A stretch of 15,625 nt of DNA. It comes from Desulfobacterales bacterium (lineage in GTDB: Bacteria; Desulfobacterota; Desulfobacteria; Desulfobacterales; JAUWMJ01). Where the stretch lies: NCBI GenBank assembly GCA_030613225.1, contig JAUWMJ010000018.1:1-15625 (forward strand). The letters run 5' to 3'. This document shows, one piece after another, positions 7,955 to 14,623 of this stretch (positions are counted from its first letter, which is position 1; every line of letters starts with the position of its first letter). The position numbers and the translations under genes were made by a program. Below the pieces are notes generated by a model, which saw only the letters and a list, made by a program, of their open reading frames with translations, did not search any database and had not been told where the DNA came from.

Positions 7955-8077
7955 TTAATAAGCTTTAAGGATAAGACTTACCGGGATTCTTGTTCCTCTG
8001 ATGCGAGGGTTATCGCGAATCACATCGGGCGTGGTTACTATCGGAACTCTGGACAGGAAGGTATCAACTACCACCAT
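7955..8077 (-). pseudogene. DUF433 antitoxin-like gene relic
   Basis: On the minus strand, ATG at 8077 opens a 40-codon frame containing PIVTTPDVIRDNPRIRGTRI followed by PVSLIL. This is the core signature of DUF433 small proteins, often antitoxins paired with PIN-like DUF5615 toxins. Family members run about 70-110 residues. Here the frame stops at 7955-7957, right after LILKAY where the second helix should continue. The same frame resumes through another stop (7928-7930) into a helical segment SPEHDLRSIFKRLNEYE and ends at 7835-7837. I therefore read it as decayed, with two in-frame stops. The N-terminal part upstream of ATG 8077 is also ambiguous. No partner toxin is visible. Confidence 0.5.
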
Positions 8078-8266
8078 TTGTCAGGGGCGTCCTGAAACTG
8101 TACCAATACTGGCGGTTTGAAGATGCTGTATTTTCTTCCTAAAAGGCTTATATAAAATACATCTTATTTATCATATTCTTCATATTCTTAGTTAATAGAA
8201 TGGGTTACAGTTTCTATATAGCAAATATTGTGCCAGAAAAAATGCTACATTTCTATACCGCCGCTT
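8078..8266. other. Gene-free stretch between the DUF433 relic and the GntR gene
   Basis: AT-rich, with no supported gene. It presumably contains the 3' end of the GntR transcript, but no GC-rich hairpin plus T-run is visible on the minus strand. Confidence 0.35.
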
Positions 8267-9019
8267 TTATCGCATTTTCACGGCGCCGCTAACACCATTT
8301 AATACGTTCCGAATTTGTTTATTCCCCTGGGCATAGAATTCTCGGATAAATCGCTCGTGGGCTGTAAAAGACCAATGGCTGTCTCTCCATAGTCTGACTG
8401 CTTCTTTAGGTTTGCCATCTTTTATGAACTGTATGAGCTGATCATGTTCATCGCAGTTAATCAATTCCCACTCCTTGATATAATTTAGCTTCGGAAAGTC
8501 ATAAAGGCGCTGTTTGCTGGATATAACAATTTGCCGTAAAGGTGTATTTCCAGAAAGATTCAGGAAAACAGCATGGAAAGCCATATTAAGCTGGTAATAG
8601 CGTTGGTCGGAGCTGTCAGTTTTACTGCCTTGCATGATCGCTCTCATCTTGGCATTAAGCTGGGCCATCTCCTCCAAATGATTTGGTATTATTTTATCGA
8701 AAACTGACATAATAACAGCGCTCTCCAACGCCCCTACGATTTCAAGCACGTTTTTGATGCTGTCCAGGGTGAGTTTTTTCATTAAAACTCCCCTTCGTGG
8801 TAAAAAGGTAACAAATCCCTCACATTCAAGCTGAATCAAGGCATCTCTTAGCGGTGTCTTACTAATGCCCAGCTGTTTACTAATCTCATTCATCTTAATG
8901 AACGATCCAGGAATCAGCATGCCGGCTTGCATCTCACCCCGAAGATATTCATAAACCTGTTCCCTCAGTGATTTTATATTTAACAAGGTTTTTTTTTCAG
9001 TGTCATAATTGGGTGTCAT
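8267..9019 (-). CDS. GntR-family transcriptional regulator, FadR subfamily with FCD domain
   Basis: A 250-residue regulator. Residues 15-80 form the GntR winged helix: LREQVYEYLRGEMQAG, then the recognition region GISKTPLRDALIQLECEGFV (51-70) and the wing LPRRGVLM. Residues 85-235 are an FCD effector domain, all helical, which in relatives binds an organic acid, often via a metal held by one Asp and three His. His149, His192 and His215 are present, but the usual Asp four residues before the first His is Asn145, which may weaken metal binding. AAAGGA, 8 nt before the ATG on the minus strand, supports the start. The gene points away from the 24-bp palindromes upstream of the glutamate dehydrogenase and xsc and is the only DNA-binding regulator in the window, so it is the natural candidate to bind them. 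The effector is unknown; a sulfonate intermediate is an inference. Confidence 0.9.
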   Translation of the reverse strand: MTPNYDTEKKTLLNIKSLREQVYEYLRGEMQAGMLIPGSFIKMNEISKQLGISKTPLRDALIQLECEGFVTFLPRRGVLMKKLTLDSIKNVLEIVGALESAVIMSVFDKIIPNHLEEMAQLNAKMRAIMQGSKTDSSDQRYYQLNMAFHAVFLNLSGNTPLRQIVISSKQRLYDFPKLNYIKEWELINCDEHDQLIQFIKDGKPKEAVRLWRDSHWSFTAHERFIREFYAQGNKQIRNVLNGVSGAVKMR

Positions 9020-9365
9020 TCATTTTGTCCTTTAGAGTAATCGATTTTTCTAAAACCAGATTTTTAAAGATAATAACATCATTATAGTTGCAATTAGAGC
9101 CTGTTCAATAATTAAAATTCAGATCGTAAAAATTCGGTATAAAATGCTTCTCATGCTTAAAAATGATGTTCAATGTTAAAAATGAACTATAAACGCAGCA
9201 AATTTAAAGGATAATTTCTAATAATCCTTATGATATAAGAGCTGTAAGTGCACATTTTTTGAGTTAACTTTTGTTTTTATGCCTTCTAATGGGCTGTTAT
9301 TGTTACAATAAAAAGTATTGAACGGGCTCGATTAACCGGAAAAAGCTTGACAGAAAATATATATA
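9020..9365. other. AT-rich intergenic region upstream of the GntR gene
   Basis: No supported gene. AAGGAT and ATCCTT near 9209-9232 make a small inverted repeat. This stretch should hold the GntR promoter on the minus strand, but no consensus pair stands out. Confidence 0.35.
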
Positions 9366-9389
9366 TGATATCTAATATACTAGATATCA
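9366..9389. promoter_or_regulatory. 24-bp palindromic operator, site A
   Basis: Arms TGATATCTA (9366-9374) and TAGATATCA (9381-9389) are perfect reverse complements; 11 of 12 position pairs match across the full 24 bp. It is nearly identical to sites at 11176-11199 and 14553-14576. TTGACA at 9347-9352 lies 13 bp upstream, inside GCTTGACA, the same lead-in seen at site B. No real gene begins at normal distance: the next start is 9624. Confidence 0.75.
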
Positions 9390-9452
9390 AACCTTTGCTG
9401 ATCCTTTACCTAATTGAATATCTTTTTGCAACCATTATTTTTTTAAGCCTTC

Positions 9453-9545
9453 GCAGGAATACCCTGTCGCTTGACTTCGACGCGCTTTATGCGAGTCGTC
9501 GGACCTTGGCACAGGTCCTGTTTTGCAGGCTGCGGGGGAGTTCTA
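9453..9545 (+). promoter_or_regulatory. GC-rich hairpin region between site A and the receiver gene
   Basis: GGACCT (9501-9506), TGGCAC and AGGTCC (9513-9518) form a perfect 6-bp hairpin followed by TGTTTT, as in a short intrinsic terminator or attenuator. CCTG-TTTTG-CAGG overlaps its 3' arm and could form instead. A second imperfect hairpin, built on CGACGCGC, precedes it. This GC-rich block stands out in AT-rich surroundings. No protein is recognised in any frame. Confidence 0.35.
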
Positions 9546-9623
9546 TTGGTGTTATTATTTATAAAATAAGTGTGTTGACTTAACTATTGGTCTTCTTTTC
9601 ACTACCGATCATAGGGAATACCC

Positions 9624-10694
9624 ATGGCAATCGGAACCCATCAGTCGGCAAGCGAATACGACTCAAGATTTAAAATCTTCCATGAGTTGATGTCCATCAA
9701 GGTCCGGGAAATCCTGTTGGTGTCCACCCCGTATGATGCCTGGATCATGGAAGATGACTGTCGTCTGTCCGAACGGATTATTCATGAGTATCGGGGATTA
9801 AACCTGAGCCACCCCCCCCGTCTCACATGGGTTTCCTCGGCTGAAGAAGCCCTCACCATGCTTGACGAAGAAAAATTCGAGATGGTCATCACCATGCTGC
9901 GTCTGTCTGATATGGACGTCTTCGATCTGGGGCGGAGAATCAAAAAGAAACTTCCAAACCTGCCGGTTATTCTTTTAAGCCACAGTTTCCTACCCCAATT
10001 AGACGCCGCTCCTTCAGATATCCAAAAGCCGCCCATTGACCGTACATTCATCTGGGCCGGGGATACCGAAATTTTCGTGGCCCTGATCAAAAGCGTGGAG
10101 GACCTTCTCAATGCGGAACATGACACACGGTTTGCAGGCATCCGTATCATTCTCCTGGTGGATGACTCACCGATATACCTCTCCTCATTTCTGCCCGTTT
10201 TTTACAAAGAACTGGTGACCCAGACCCGGGCCTTGATCGATGAAGGTCTCAATGAAGAGCATCGGCTCCTTACAATGCGCGCGAGACCGAAGGTATTGAT
10301 TGCCGATAGCTATGAATCCGCCCTTTCGATCTATGAAAACTTCAAACCCTATATTCTCGGGGTAATTTCAGACACCCGCTTTCCAAAAGCCGGGAAATTA
10401 GATGATGAGGCAGGTATTACCCTGCTGACCCATATCAAGGAAGAACGGTGGGATATTCCCTTGCTGCTGACCAGTTCTGAACCATCAAACGCAAAGAAAG
10501 CATTCAAGGTCCCGGCCGCTTTCATCGATAAAAACTCACCATCCTTGCGTCGGGAAGTTGGACTATTTTTTTTGGAACAATTGGGGTTTGAAGATTTTAT
10601 TTTCCGCATGCCGGACAGTCAGAAGATTCGGCGAGAGGGCTGGCTTTTTTCTCTACCTTGCTTAAAAAAATATCTGAAATCCATGAAAGGTTGA
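9624..10694 (+). pseudogene. Truncated tandem-receiver protein (N-terminal part of a REC/PEP-synthase-like protein)
   Basis: The frame encodes 356 residues in two receiver-like domains. Domain 1 (about 28-160) includes VREILLVSTPYDAWIMEDD and FEMVITMLRLSDMDVFDL, where the usual phospho-acceptor Asp is absent. Domain 2 (about 173-305) has the acidic pair D180/D181 in LLVDDSP, a candidate Asp250 in VISDTRFP, and PLLLTSSEP. Proteins I recall with this N-terminus (FKIFHELMSIKVREILLVS...) in Desulfobacterota continue for several hundred residues into a PEP/pyruvate-binding domain. Here the chain ends soon after FIFRMPDSQKIRR, exactly at the left end of an inverted-repeat element whose TTGACGG supplies the TGA stop. 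The last ~20 residues may also be out of frame. The start has only a weak AGGGAA. The product could still be made as a stand-alone two-receiver protein. Confidence 0.6.
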
Positions 10695-10930
10695 CGGTCT
10701 CGTAAAAAGCTATGTTATGCCGGTTTGCGGCACTCTAACCGAAAATAACTTGTCAATCATATCAAGAGGTTATGATTTAGCTGTTTGAATGACAAAAAAT
10801 GTATTTTTTTTGTCATTCCGGCGAACCCCGGATCGTGGTCCAGGGCAGGGGCCGGAATCCAGTATTTTTAGTTAGTTGTAACTACTATGGACTTCGGTTT
10901 TCACCTGAGTGACGACTTTTTACGAAACGT
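10691..10930. mobile_element. MITE-like inverted-repeat element
   Basis: TCGTAAAAAG at 10700-10709, within TTGACGGTCTCGTAAAAAG, is matched by its reverse complement CTTTTTACGA at 10916-10925, within GACTTTTTACGAAACG. The interior has an ATTCCGGC (10815-10822) and GCCGGAAT (10851-10858) pair in the familiar GTCATTCCGGCGAA style of intergenic repeats. It is about 240 bp long with no coding capacity. It directly abuts the end of the receiver gene. The termini match imperfectly beyond about 10 bp, so the exact limits are uncertain. Confidence 0.6.
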
Positions 10931-11160
10931 TTTAAGTTTTAAGTCTCTTTTAAAACAGGTAATATCATTAACATAAAACTTAACACCTAAAACCTGATGA
11001 ATTCGACTTTTTACGAATTTATCAACTTTCATATTCCCGTACATGAAAATTGTTAAGAAGATTATTTATATATTTCAGGGCATTGAAAGCTGTTCAGGCT
11101 GTATTTAACGGAGAGCACTTTGTAGTTTGTGATTTTTTTCAGCGCGATGTTAAAATTTTG
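10931..11160. repeat. Further repeat debris, otherwise gene-free
   Basis: GACTTTTTACGAA occurs again at 11005-11017, a second copy of the element terminus seen at 10914-10926. Between them are mirrored stretches (TTTTAAGT against ACTTAACAC, CAGGT against ACCTG). This looks like nested or decayed copies of the same repeat family. No gene is supported here. Confidence 0.4.
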
Positions 11161-11161
11161 C

Positions 11162-11191
11162 TTGACAAGCTATTCTGATATCTGATATATT
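11162..11191 (+). promoter_or_regulatory. Sigma70-like promoter overlapping site B
   Basis: TTGACA (11162-11167), an 18-bp spacer and TATATT (11186-11191) make a good -35/-10 pair. The -10 lies inside the palindromic operator, so a bound repressor would block polymerase directly. Of the three operator copies, this is the only one with correct promoter spacing. Confidence 0.55.
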
Positions 11192-11199
11192 AGATATCA
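11176..11199. promoter_or_regulatory. 24-bp palindromic operator, site B
   Basis: Arms TGATATCT (11176-11183) and AGATATCA (11192-11199), with 11 of 12 position pairs symmetric. It differs from site A at two positions and from site C at two. Its upstream lead-in TGCTTGACAAGCTA is shared with site C (TGCTTGACGAGCTA). It lies 331 nt before the glutamate dehydrogenase start. Confidence 0.8.
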
Positions 11200-11247
11200 A
11201 CAATATAGATCAGGGGGTGATCCTTATAAATATAAGGAGGGAGAGAA

Positions 11248-11334
11248 ATGGATGATATCATTTTTATCGCTTTTTATGTTTTGGAATCTTTTTGGGGATA
11301 TTATGAGCAAAACAATCGAAAACAGCGCGTTTAG
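11248..11334 (+). CDS. Possible small protein (28 aa) in the leader of the glutamate dehydrogenase gene
   Basis: ATG 11248 follows an excellent ribosome site, AAGGAGGGAGAGAA, better than that of most genes here. The frame gives 28 residues: a short acidic start (MDD), a hydrophobic stretch IIFIAFYVLESFWGYY and a basic tail ending NRKQRV. That pattern suits a single-pass membrane microprotein or a leader peptide, or the surviving N-terminus of a deleted gene. An overlapping frame at 11303-11479 (58 codons, weak GGGGA site) continues beyond it. I recognise neither product. The position, 49 nt after operator B, suggests it is translated from the same transcript. Confidence 0.4.
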   Translation: MDDIIFIAFYVLESFWGYYEQNNRKQRV

Positions 11335-11427
11335 ACAAGATAACTACCGGATTTCACGGGATGATAGCCTGCCGATAGAGACGGGACATAAACGATTTTC
11401 GCCAAACAGGCAGTCCGTTTTTTCGAA

Positions 11428-11514
11428 TTTCGGACGTAAGCCGGCCAGCATATCCAATGTTTTTCGAATCTTAAATTAACGATTAAAGATTTTAAGACGA
11501 ATGTTCGTCCGAAA
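11428..11514 (+). promoter_or_regulatory. Leader inverted repeat next to the ribosome site of the glutamate dehydrogenase gene
   Basis: TTTCGGACG (11428-11436) is the exact reverse complement of CGTCCGAAA (11506-11514), which abuts AAGGAG. Pairing in the mRNA would place the ribosome site at the base of a long hairpin. A competing local hairpin, GACGAA-TG-TTCGTC (11496-11509), overlaps the 3' arm. Two mutually exclusive structures beside a ribosome site resemble an RNA switch, but no known riboswitch class is recognised. Confidence 0.35.
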
Positions 11515-11529
11515 AAGGAGAAGGTAGCT

Positions 11530-14394
11530 ATGATAAGCTTAAGAGAAATTGAAAAAAGATCGTTTTTGTCATTGGAAGACCTTGTAAAATTGGAGGAATT
11601 CATTCTCGATACGGGCTATATGGCGCGCGAAAAGGCATTGGAGGTAATCGAACGGTTTGCAGTCAAACTCGGTATAGATGAGTATTATTTCAAAACCACA
11701 AGTATTGATGATATCGCCAAGCATCTCATCTCAATCAGTGCCTCGGAACTCGTTTCAAAATATGGTGGTGTGGGGGTTGGAGTCGAACTTATCAATGAAG
11801 AGGCGGATAGGGCACTTTATATTATAGAAACCTCCAAAATCGAAGAAATCGAAGATAGAATTGAAAATAAATATCCGACATTTCGCGTTGAAAGTTACAT
11901 TACAAAGAACCTGTCGAATGACCAGCGTTTAAGGCTTTACATCGTTAACAAACCTTTGTTCGAAAAGGATTTGGAGAAAAAAGAACACCTGACTTTTAAA
12001 GAAGCTGCGAATAAAGCATTTTTGCAAGCCAGTGAGCCTGAAACAGTAGCCAGGTATCAAGATGCATGGGAATGGATGTGTAACAGGGAGTCTCCATATA
12101 TTTTCATAAACGAGAAACTCGAGTCTGGTGAAACAAGGGTTATGGTTGGAATCCATGGCCAGGGGACACGGCAGTTTTTGGCCAACTTTACGAACCAGAT
12201 GCACATATTCGAGATTTCTTCAAACAGAAAGTATAAGGAACCCTTTTTCGATCAAAAGAGCATTTACACATTTTATTTTGATGACCTGGATAAGAAAATC
12301 ATTGAAGATTTTTCAAGAGAGCTAAATACGATTGTAATGTTACCGCAAGAGTCAATTACTGAGCTCTTTACAGCTGGAGTAATGGCAGCTCAACCGACAA
12401 TGTATGCAATCTCTGCCGCAGCATTTACCAATCAGTTTATAACTGTTCTCACGGAAGAGTATACGTCTTTAAGCCGGGCTTTGAAAAATCAGCCTGAGGC
12501 TAAGGGCATTTTAGACAAAATGAAATTGAGGTTAGTAAAAGATACCTTTACCGAAACACGAATAGCCCAGACAGTTAAAGACCACGCTGAAATTGTTTTG
12601 CTGATTTACCAGGATTTTTCGAACAGACTTCATCCAGAGAAGAAACAAAGAAATGAAAAAGAAATTGAAAAACTAATAGAGAGTAAAATAGAAACCAATG
12701 TTCCCTCCCCTACTGATAAAACGATCCTTCAATATTTTCTTACCTTTAATAAAATGATCTTAAAAACAAATTTTTTCAGGAGGGATAAAATTTGTGTGGT
12801 CTATCGACTGGATCCTTCTTTCCTAAATGAAGTTGACCTTCCTGAAAGACCTTTTGGTGTATTTTTTTGTGTGGGAAGAGCTTTTATCGGCTTTCACATC
12901 CGTTTCAGAGATATCGCCCGGGGCGGACTCCGGATTGTAAGATCGAGGAGTCTTGCTGAATATCAGACTAATCTCGATACTGCTTTTATGGAAAATTATA
13001 ATTTGGCATTAACCCAGCAGAAAAAAAACAAAGATATACCTGAAGGTGGGTCGAAAGGAATAATTTTGCTTCGTATTAATAATCAGGGCGAAGCAGAAAG
13101 GGCCTTTAAAGACTATGTGGATGGAATGCTTGATACTATTATTGACCATGAAGAAGTTCGCAATCTTTACGCCAAAGAGGAAATCCTTTTTTTTGGCCCG
13201 GATGAAGGCACAGCCGAGCTCATGGACTGGGTGTCTGCTTATGGCACTAAAAGAAATTATCGTTTTGCTAAAGCCCTGTCTACCGGAAAGTCTCCCGAAC
13301 TTGGAGGAATTCCACATGATCTGTACGGCATGACAACAGAAAGTGTTCACCAGAACGTTTTGGGTGCACTTGAAAAGCTTGGTATGAAAGAAGAAGATGT
13401 TGTTAAAATTCAGACTGGTGGACCCGATGGGGATCTTGGCAGTAACGAAATTAAAATATCAAAAGATAAAACAATTGCCATTGTCGATGGCAGTGGTGTG
13501 CTTTATGACTCAAATGGAATTAACAGAAAGGAACTTCTCAAGCTTGCCAATGAGAGGATGATGGTTGAAAATTTCGATAAATCGATGCTTTCTCCCGATG
13601 GGTTTTTTGTGTCGGTAAATGACAAGCAATTGACGCTACCGGATGGAACATTTGTTCCCAACGGAGAGGAGTTCCGGAACAATTTCCACCTCAATCCCCT
13701 TGCCAGTGCGGATCTCTTTGTACCCTGCGGCGGAAGACCTGCGGCAGTGAATATTAATAACTGGCGGCAATTGCTTGATGATGGTGGCGTCCCCAAATTT
13801 AAAATTATTGTTGAAGGTGCCAATTTGTTCATCACCGAAGAGGCGAGACTGCGACTGGAAGAACATGGGATAATTCTTATCAAGGATGCTACGGCAAATA
13901 AGGGCGGTGTAACATCATCCTCTCTTGAGGTTTTTGCATCCCTCGCGCTAAGCGATGATGAGTTTGATGCGCACATGCGAGTTAAGGATGGAAAGGTTCC
14001 AGAGGTTATGGAAGCATATGTTGATGAAGTCATTAAGACCGTAAGGTATAACGCTCGAACGGAGTTTGAGCTCCTATGGCGTGAAAATAACCAAAAGGGT
14101 ATTCCGTTTACCCACCTGACCAATATCGTGAGCAGCAAAATAAATGATATAACCGATGCCATTTTCAACTCTGATCTTCATGCCAATACCAAACTAAGGG
14201 AAAAGGTGGTAGAAGAATATACGCCCAAGCCGCTTTTGGACCTTGTCGGGCTGGAGAATATCTTGCAGCGGGTGCCTGATAACTATCTCAACGCCATCGT
14301 TGCTACCAAGCTTGCAACAAGTTTCGTATATACCTATGGCCTTGATAGCAACGAAATTGATTTTTACAATTATTTGAAAAACTATACCCATTGA
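11530..14394 (+). CDS. NAD-dependent glutamate dehydrogenase, large (~108 kDa) class
   Basis: The 954-residue enzyme belongs to the large (L-GDH, ~115 kDa) group, which catalyses L-glutamate + NAD+ to 2-oxoglutarate + ammonia + NADH in the cytoplasm. The N-terminal ~400 residues are the regulatory region typical of this group. Catalytic-domain landmarks are GGLRIVRS, PEGGSKG with the candidate catalytic Lys509, and GPDEGT with Asp558, the expected general-acid position. The nucleotide-binding Rossmann motif is GGPDGDLGSNE (630-640). VEGANLFITEEAR and DATANKGGVTSSS follow further on. It appears full length. AAGGAG at 11515-11520, 9 nt upstream of the ATG, sets the start. The NAD rather than NADP preference is inferred from the class. 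A shared operator with xsc suggests a role in releasing ammonia from glutamate formed when a sulfonate amine is transaminated. Confidence 0.9.
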   Translation: MISLREIEKRSFLSLEDLVKLEEFILDTGYMAREKALEVIERFAVKLGIDEYYFKTTSIDDIAKHLISISASELVSKYGGVGVGVELINEEADRALYIIETSKIEEIEDRIENKYPTFRVESYITKNLSNDQRLRLYIVNKPLFEKDLEKKEHLTFKEAANKAFLQASEPETVARYQDAWEWMCNRESPYIFINEKLESGETRVMVGIHGQGTRQFLANFTNQMHIFEISSNRKYKEPFFDQKSIYTFYFDDLDKKIIEDFSRELNTIVMLPQESITELFTAGVMAAQPTMYAISAAAFTNQFITVLTEEYTSLSRALKNQPEAKGILDKMKLRLVKDTFTETRIAQTVKDHAEIVLLIYQDFSNRLHPEKKQRNEKEIEKLIESKIETNVPSPTDKTILQYFLTFNKMILKTNFFRRDKICVVYRLDPSFLNEVDLPERPFGVFFCVGRAFIGFHIRFRDIARGGLRIVRSRSLAEYQTNLDTAFMENYNLALTQQKKNKDIPEGGSKGIILLRINNQGEAERAFKDYVDGMLDTIIDHEEVRNLYAKEEILFFGPDEGTAELMDWVSAYGTKRNYRFAKALSTGKSPELGGIPHDLYGMTTESVHQNVLGALEKLGMKEEDVVKIQTGGPDGDLGSNEIKISKDKTIAIVDGSGVLYDSNGINRKELLKLANERMMVENFDKSMLSPDGFFVSVNDKQLTLPDGTFVPNGEEFRNNFHLNPLASADLFVPCGGRPAAVNINNWRQLLDDGGVPKFKIIVEGANLFITEEARLRLEEHGIILIKDATANKGGVTSSSLEVFASLALSDDEFDAHMRVKDGKVPEVMEAYVDEVIKTVRYNARTEFELLWRENNQKGIPFTHLTNIVSSKINDITDAIFNSDLHANTKLREKVVEEYTPKPLLDLVGLENILQRVPDNYLNAIVATKLATSFVYTYGLDSNEIDFYNYLKNYTH

Positions 14395-14421
14395 TTACTG
14401 TATTCATTTTGATTGAGACAC

Positions 14422-14460
14422 GCCATGCCGGCTTTGTTAAAGTAGTTGATGCCATGCCGG
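14422..14460. repeat. Direct repeat GCCATGCCGG
   Basis: The 10-mer occurs at 14422-14431 and 14451-14460, a 29-bp period, just after the glutamate dehydrogenase stop. A GTTAA/TTAAC pair near 14435 and 14478 flanks the second copy. It is likely intergenic repeat debris; I see no intrinsic terminator here. Confidence 0.35.
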
Positions 14461-14552
14461 ACCATAGGGTAGTGTAGTTAACTAATTGCAATAAATAAAC
14501 AAGATTATTTTAAAAGTTTTTATATTTTATGCTTGACGAGCTACATGATACC

Positions 14553-14576
14553 TGATACCTGATATATCAGATATCA
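14553..14576. promoter_or_regulatory. 24-bp palindromic operator, site C (upstream of xsc)
   Basis: Arms TGATACCTG (14553-14561) and CAGATATCA (14568-14576), with 11 of 12 pairs symmetric, and an extra half-unit TGATACC at 14546-14552. TTGACG (14533-14538) precedes it within TGCTTGACGAGCTA, but 24 bp separate it from the TATATC inside the palindrome, so a simple sigma70 promoter is not obvious. It lies 47 nt before the xsc start. Confidence 0.8.
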
Positions 14577-14623
14577 TAGAGCTTCAAACTATTTTCCCAT
14601 ATTAAATTATAAGGAGGAATAAC

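Noticed and set aside
9347..9583. 78-codon frame starting TTG within the TTGACA of site A
   Set aside because: The start codon is the promoter-like hexamer itself, there is no ribosome site, and composition changes midway at the GC-rich hairpin block.
11252..11261. ATGATATCAT just after the small ORF start as an auxiliary operator
   Set aside because: Only a half-site-length match to the 24-bp motif; too short to claim.
13503..14168. 221-codon minus-strand frame inside the glutamate dehydrogenase gene
   Set aside because: It is antisense to a strongly conserved coding region, is serine-rich as shadows often are, and has no ribosome site or family match.
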